Part shown: positions 60,706 through 64,000 of the stretch, piece by piece | Numbering within the stretch: position 1 is the first letter of the stretch | How the letters are laid out: each line of letters starts with the position of its first letter | Source: RYN-230 sp963768945 | Lineage (GTDB): Bacteria > Actinomycetota > Actinomycetes > Streptosporangiales > Streptosporangiaceae | Length of the DNA stretch: 64,000 bases | Direction of reading: 5' to 3' | Assembly (NCBI GenBank): GCA_963768945.1 | Contig: CAVYJW010000003.1 | Location: 1,550,001-1,614,000 of the forward strand | Made by a program: the position numbers and the translations under genes | The notes under the pieces: model-generated | What the model was told of the DNA's origin: nothing | Databases searched by the model: none | What the model saw: only the letters and a program-made list of their open reading frames with translations

Positions 60706-61705
60706 TCAGGCGACCGTGTCCTGGTCCTGCTCGGCCGGCATGATCTGGGCCAGCGGCGGTCGCTCGTGCAGCTCGTTGACGTGCTCATCGAGCCGCAGCC
60801 CGGAGTCGGTGGCCACCGCGTGCAGGTACACCTCCGGGCGGCGCAGCGCCCGCACCCCGGGGCTGCCCGGGGCGCAGATGCCCCGCGGGGGCAGCGACGC
60901 CCGGCTGGCCATCGCGCGCAGCACGGCCGAGCTCATCAGGCTGAGGTCCCACAGCGACTGGTGCCGGTTCTGCCGGGCCCCGAGATCGACCTGCGCCATC
61001 GCGCCGAGGCCCGCGTCCTCCAGGACATCGACCATGATCCCCAGCTCGACCCCGTACCCGGTGAGGAACGGGATGGTGCAGGAACAGGTCACGGTACGCA
61101 GCGAACTCACCGGCCAGCGGCTGCACGAATCCGGTGAGTTCCGGGCAGAAGAAATTGAACAGCGGCTTGGCCATGAGCTCGGTGACACGCCCGCCGCCGT
61201 CCGCCACTGATTGGCTTGAGCCGGTATAGGGCCGGCGGTAAGCGGCCTTCGTGAACTGCACCTCAGGGATCGTGATCAGCGGACCCAGCGTGCCGTAAAT
61301 GAATTGCTCCAGGAAGTTGCTGGTGTCCGCGTCCGCGAACATGACAATGTCGCCGCGGGCCACGGACAGGCTGCGCCACATGGCGTCGCCCTTGCCCTGG
61401 GCCGGACCGTAGTCCGGCAGCAGTTCGTTCTCCGAGTACACCTCGGCGCCCCAGGCCCGGCCGATGTCCGCGGTCCCGTCGGGCGAATCCGCGTCGACGA
61501 GCATGACCTGGTCAATCAGCCCGGTCCGGTCGTTCAGCCGGGCTACCTCGGCAAGGATAGGGCCGATCGTCCCGGCGACGTTGCGGGTGGGGAAGATGAG
61601 GGTGGTGCTGACCTCGCGGGGTGCCTGGCCCGGGGTGCCCAGGGCGGCGAAGTCCTCGTGGCTAAATGATCGCTGCTGGAACCAATCCCGGACATTTGTC
61701 ATCAT
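60706..61705 (-). CDS. gpgS: Glucosyl-3-phosphoglycerate synthase, frameshifted near 61085
   Basis: About 332 residues, GT81 family. It transfers glucose from an NDP donor to 3-phosphoglycerate, the first step to glucosylglycerate and methylglucose lipopolysaccharide. Visible segments are STTLIFPTRNVAGTIGPIL, VMLVDADSPDGTADIGR, DYGPAQGKGDAMWRSL, IVMFADADTSNF (metal-binding DAD) and MAKPLFNFFCPELTGFVQPLAGEFAAYRDLF. One extra base then shifts the frame, which resumes as IPFLTGYGVELGIMVDVLEDAGLGAMAQVDLGARQNRHQSL. MMTN start at 61705/61702. Likely a single consensus indel. Confidence 0.9.
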
Positions 61706-61939
61706 GTATCGTGCCCTTTCGCTCAGGTCGCCGCTACATCAGCCCGGGGCGCGGTGGCGGCCTTACTGACCGGGTGCATGCCCCCTGCACCAGATCGCCG
61801 CAAGCAGAGGGAAAAGGCTAGCCGCGGAATGTTGATGCGAGGTAAAAGCGTGTTGCGGCCCGGTTAACCCGCAGGCGATCCGGCGGGCGGTAACGCCGCG
61901 TGGCCAGCCGCAGTCCGCGGCTGGGAGTCCGCCGCGGTG

Positions 61940-63846
61940 CTAGTCGGGGCGAGCCGCGCCGCTGGTGCCCGGCACCGGGGCCGGGGTACCCGGGGCGAGG
62001 CGGGGCACCGGAGCGGTTCCGTTAGTGCCGTTGATGGTCTTGACCTGCGAGGGAGCAGGGGAGGGGGCCCCGCAGGGCTGGGGCAGACCGCCGTTGGCCG
62101 ACGCGTCGTCATAGAAGAACTGGCGGCCGCGCAGCAGCGAGACCATGCGCCCCGAGAAGCGACATGAGGGCCGCCGCGGTGAACACGATGACGAGGCCGT
62201 GGTGGAACGCGCCGGCGATCAGCGTGGGGAAGAAATGCCGCCCGGTCAGCGCGGCCACGTTGCGGGCCGGGAGCCTGCTGAGCACCCCGGACGGCTTGAG
62301 CAGGTGCTGCACCGGGTTGTAGCCGAGCAGGGCGGCGAACACGGTGCTCACCGGGGGCAGGTGGCCTACCTTGGTGGCGACGGACAGCGGCACGCCCTGG
62401 GCGGTCAGCCCGCGGATCAGCGCGGGCGGCAGGGTAGCTGGCCAGCCCGGCGATCAACAGCGAGAAGAAGATGCCGATGGACAGGGACATGCCGGCGTTC
62501 TGGAACGTGGACCGCATGCCGGACGCGCTGCCCCGCTGGCTGGCGGGCACGCTGCTCATGATGGCGGAGGTGTTGGGCGAGGCGAACAGGCCAGAGCCCA
62601 CCCCGTTGAAAAAGATGATCGTCGCGAACAGCCAGTACGGGAAGACCAGCGGCAGCGCGATCAGGCCGATGAACGCGCAGGTCGCGACCAGCAGGCCGGC
62701 GGTGGCGAACGGGCGGGGGCCGTACTTGTCCGACAGCGTGCCGGAGATCGGGCCGGCGATCAGGAACCCGGCGGTCAGTGGCAGCATGTAGATGCCCGCC
62801 CACAGCGGCGTGTCGATGAAGTTGTAGCCATGCAGCGGCAGCCAGATACCAGCCAGCCAGAGCACCAGCATGAACTGCAGCCCGCCGCGGGCGATCGAGC
62901 CGAGCAGGCTGGCCAGGTTCCCTGCCGCGAAGGCCCGGATCCTGAACAGGCCGAGCTGGAACATGGGCTCGGCGATGTGGGTCTCGATCAGGCAGAACAC
63001 CACGAGCATGGCCGCGCCGCCGAACAGGCCGGTGAGCACCCACGGGTTCATCCACCCGGTGGGGTGCCCGCCGTACGGCTGGATCCCGTAGGTGATCGCG
63101 ACCAGCAGTGCGGTGGCGCCCAGGCCGAACGTCACGTTGCCCCACCAGTCGATCTTGGCGCGCCGGGTGGTGGCGATCTCGCGCAGGCTCCGGTAGGACC
63201 AGAAGGTCCCGACGATCCCGATCGGGACGTTCACCCAGAACACCAGCCGCCAGTCCACCGCGGCCAGCAGCCCGCCCAGCAGCAGCCCCACGAACTGCCC
63301 GGAGATCCCGGCAATCTGATTCACGCCCAGCGCCATGCCGCGCTTGCCCGCCGGGAACGCGTCGGTCAGGATCGCGGCCGAGTTCGCCATCAGCATGGCC
63401 CCGCCGAGGGCCTGGACCAGCCGCCAGCAGATCAGCCACATCGCGCCGCTGCTGCCGGTCAGCGGGTCCAGCGACAGCGCGATCGAGGTCAGGGTGAAGA
63501 CCACGAAGCCCAGGTTGTAGATGCGCACCCGGCCGTACATGTCGCCGAGCCGGCCCAGGGTGACCACGGCCACCGCGGTGACCAGCAGGTAGCCGATGAT
63601 CATCCACAGCAGGTAGCTGACATTGCCGGGCGCGAGCGGGTCGAGCTTGATGCCGCGGAAGATGGCGGGCATCGCGATGATCACGATCGAGGCGTCGATC
63701 GTGGCCATCGTCATGCTGAGCGTGGTGTTCGAGAGCGCGATCCACTTGTAGCGGCCGCCGTCGGCGCCGTCTGCGGACGCCTGGCCGTGGCCGTTCAGCG
63801 TCGACATAGCGCCCGGGGCGCCGCTGGGATCAGTGTTTCTCGGCAC
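61940..63846 (-). CDS. MFS exporter, DHA2 family, frameshifted near 62430 and 62150
   Basis: About 635 residues after correction. The first frame covers the N terminus and 12 or so helices: YKWIALSNTTLSMTMATIDASIVIIAMPAIFRGI, GRLGDMYGRVRIYNLG (motif A), GVNQIAGISGQFVGLLLGG (motif C) and SQRGSASGMRSTFQNAGMS. It shifts +1 near 62430 into PLSVATKVGHLPPVSTVFAALLGYNP, LTGRHFFPTLIAGAFHHGL, then +1 again near 62150 into a cytoplasmic tail ending at 61940. Close paralogue of the exporter at 43543-45438. GTG 63846 or ATG 63807 may be the start. Confidence 0.85.
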
Positions 63847-63869
63847 GTTGATACATGCTACCTCGCATC

Positions 63870-63887
63870 AGTTGCTTGATCGCAACT
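63870..63887. promoter_or_regulatory. AGTTGC-N6-GCAACT dyad upstream of the second MFS exporter
   Basis: A perfect 6-6-6 inverted repeat 24 bases before the exporter start. The TTGC...GCAA core and spacing resemble MarR-type operators, but no MarR gene is seen in the window. Confidence 0.55.
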
Positions 63888-63899
63888 ACTTATCCGGCC

Positions 63900-64000
63900 G
63901 GAATTTCCCCTGGCGGTGCCGTCCGGCGGCGGCGGCTCAGGCGGTGCCGTCCGGCGGCGGCGTTCAGGCGGTGGCGTTCAGGCGGAGCTGCCCGGCGGCG
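63900..64000. repeat. G/C-rich repeat at the window edge
   Basis: GGCGGTGCCGTCCGGCGGCG appears twice (about 63914 and 63941), followed by GTTCAGGCGGTGGCGTTCAGGCGG. It continues beyond the window. Nothing else can be assigned. Confidence 0.5.

Overview
The window is about 72% G+C. Codon third positions are strongly G/C, GTG starts are frequent, and there are several actinobacterial marker families: a DUF5999 protein, a DUF3040 protein, an Rv2578c-type radical SAM protein, mycothiol-dependent/DinB-like enzymes, glucosyl-3-phosphoglycerate synthase and a HrdB/SigA-type principal sigma factor. I read it as chromosomal DNA of an actinomycete (Streptosporangiales/Streptomyces-like lineages are plausible; the order cannot be fixed from sequence alone). 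I see no rRNA, tRNA, CRISPR array or prophage.

Layout. 1-6.5 kb: class F sortase, MBL-fold hydrolase, uvrA, a small alpha/beta hydrolase and two small proteins. 6.5-10.2 kb: a translationally coupled heterodimeric ABC exporter. 10.4-15.1 kb: DinB-like enzyme, PLP enzyme, GNAT, and an araC-azlC-azlD unit. 15.2-16.6 kb: the principal sigma factor. 16.9-21.1 kb: menE, menC and menD, with menF at 27.7-29.1 kb, so four menaquinone genes flank a complete five-gene oligopeptide ABC importer (21.5-27.7 kb). 29-35.6 kb: MMPL exporter, cysteine dioxygenase/rhodanese pair, DesK/NarL-type two-component system, methyltransferase. 35.6-39.7 kb: XRE-cupin regulator, an IS110-family element and a heavily broken gene of unknown family. 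39.7-47.6 kb: DinB-like protein, lipoprotein serine hydrolase, ATP-grasp protein, MFS-MerR operon, radical SAM protein, DUF3040 protein. 47.6-55.2 kb: a long leftward gene series with a ParA-like ATPase, CYTH/CHAD protein, membrane-anchored coiled-coil protein, and the transglutaminase / alpha-E / circularly permuted ATP-grasp trio. 55.4-64 kb: transhydrogenase, siderophore-interacting protein, VOC protein, gpgS and a second DHA2-type MFS exporter.

The most informative locus is the IS110 element (36226-37988). Its 490-base left non-coding end can be read as a bridge RNA. A first hairpin (36239-36298) carries two guides matching the left and right flanks of the insertion site. A second hairpin (36610-36671) carries two guides matching the element's own right and left ends. 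A core CT occurs at both ends. Joining right end to left end would create a sigma70-type promoter (TTGACG, 17 bases, TCTAAT) firing into that RNA. The reconstructed empty site is a dyad between two convergent genes.

A caution for the whole window: about ten genes, including ones normally essential (principal sigma factor, menC/menE), are interrupted by single-base indels, overwhelmingly +1 insertions that double a neighbouring base. Many are probably consensus errors in a draft assembly rather than real pseudogenes. Short tandem duplications (15-66 bp) are also unusually common, both inside genes and between them.
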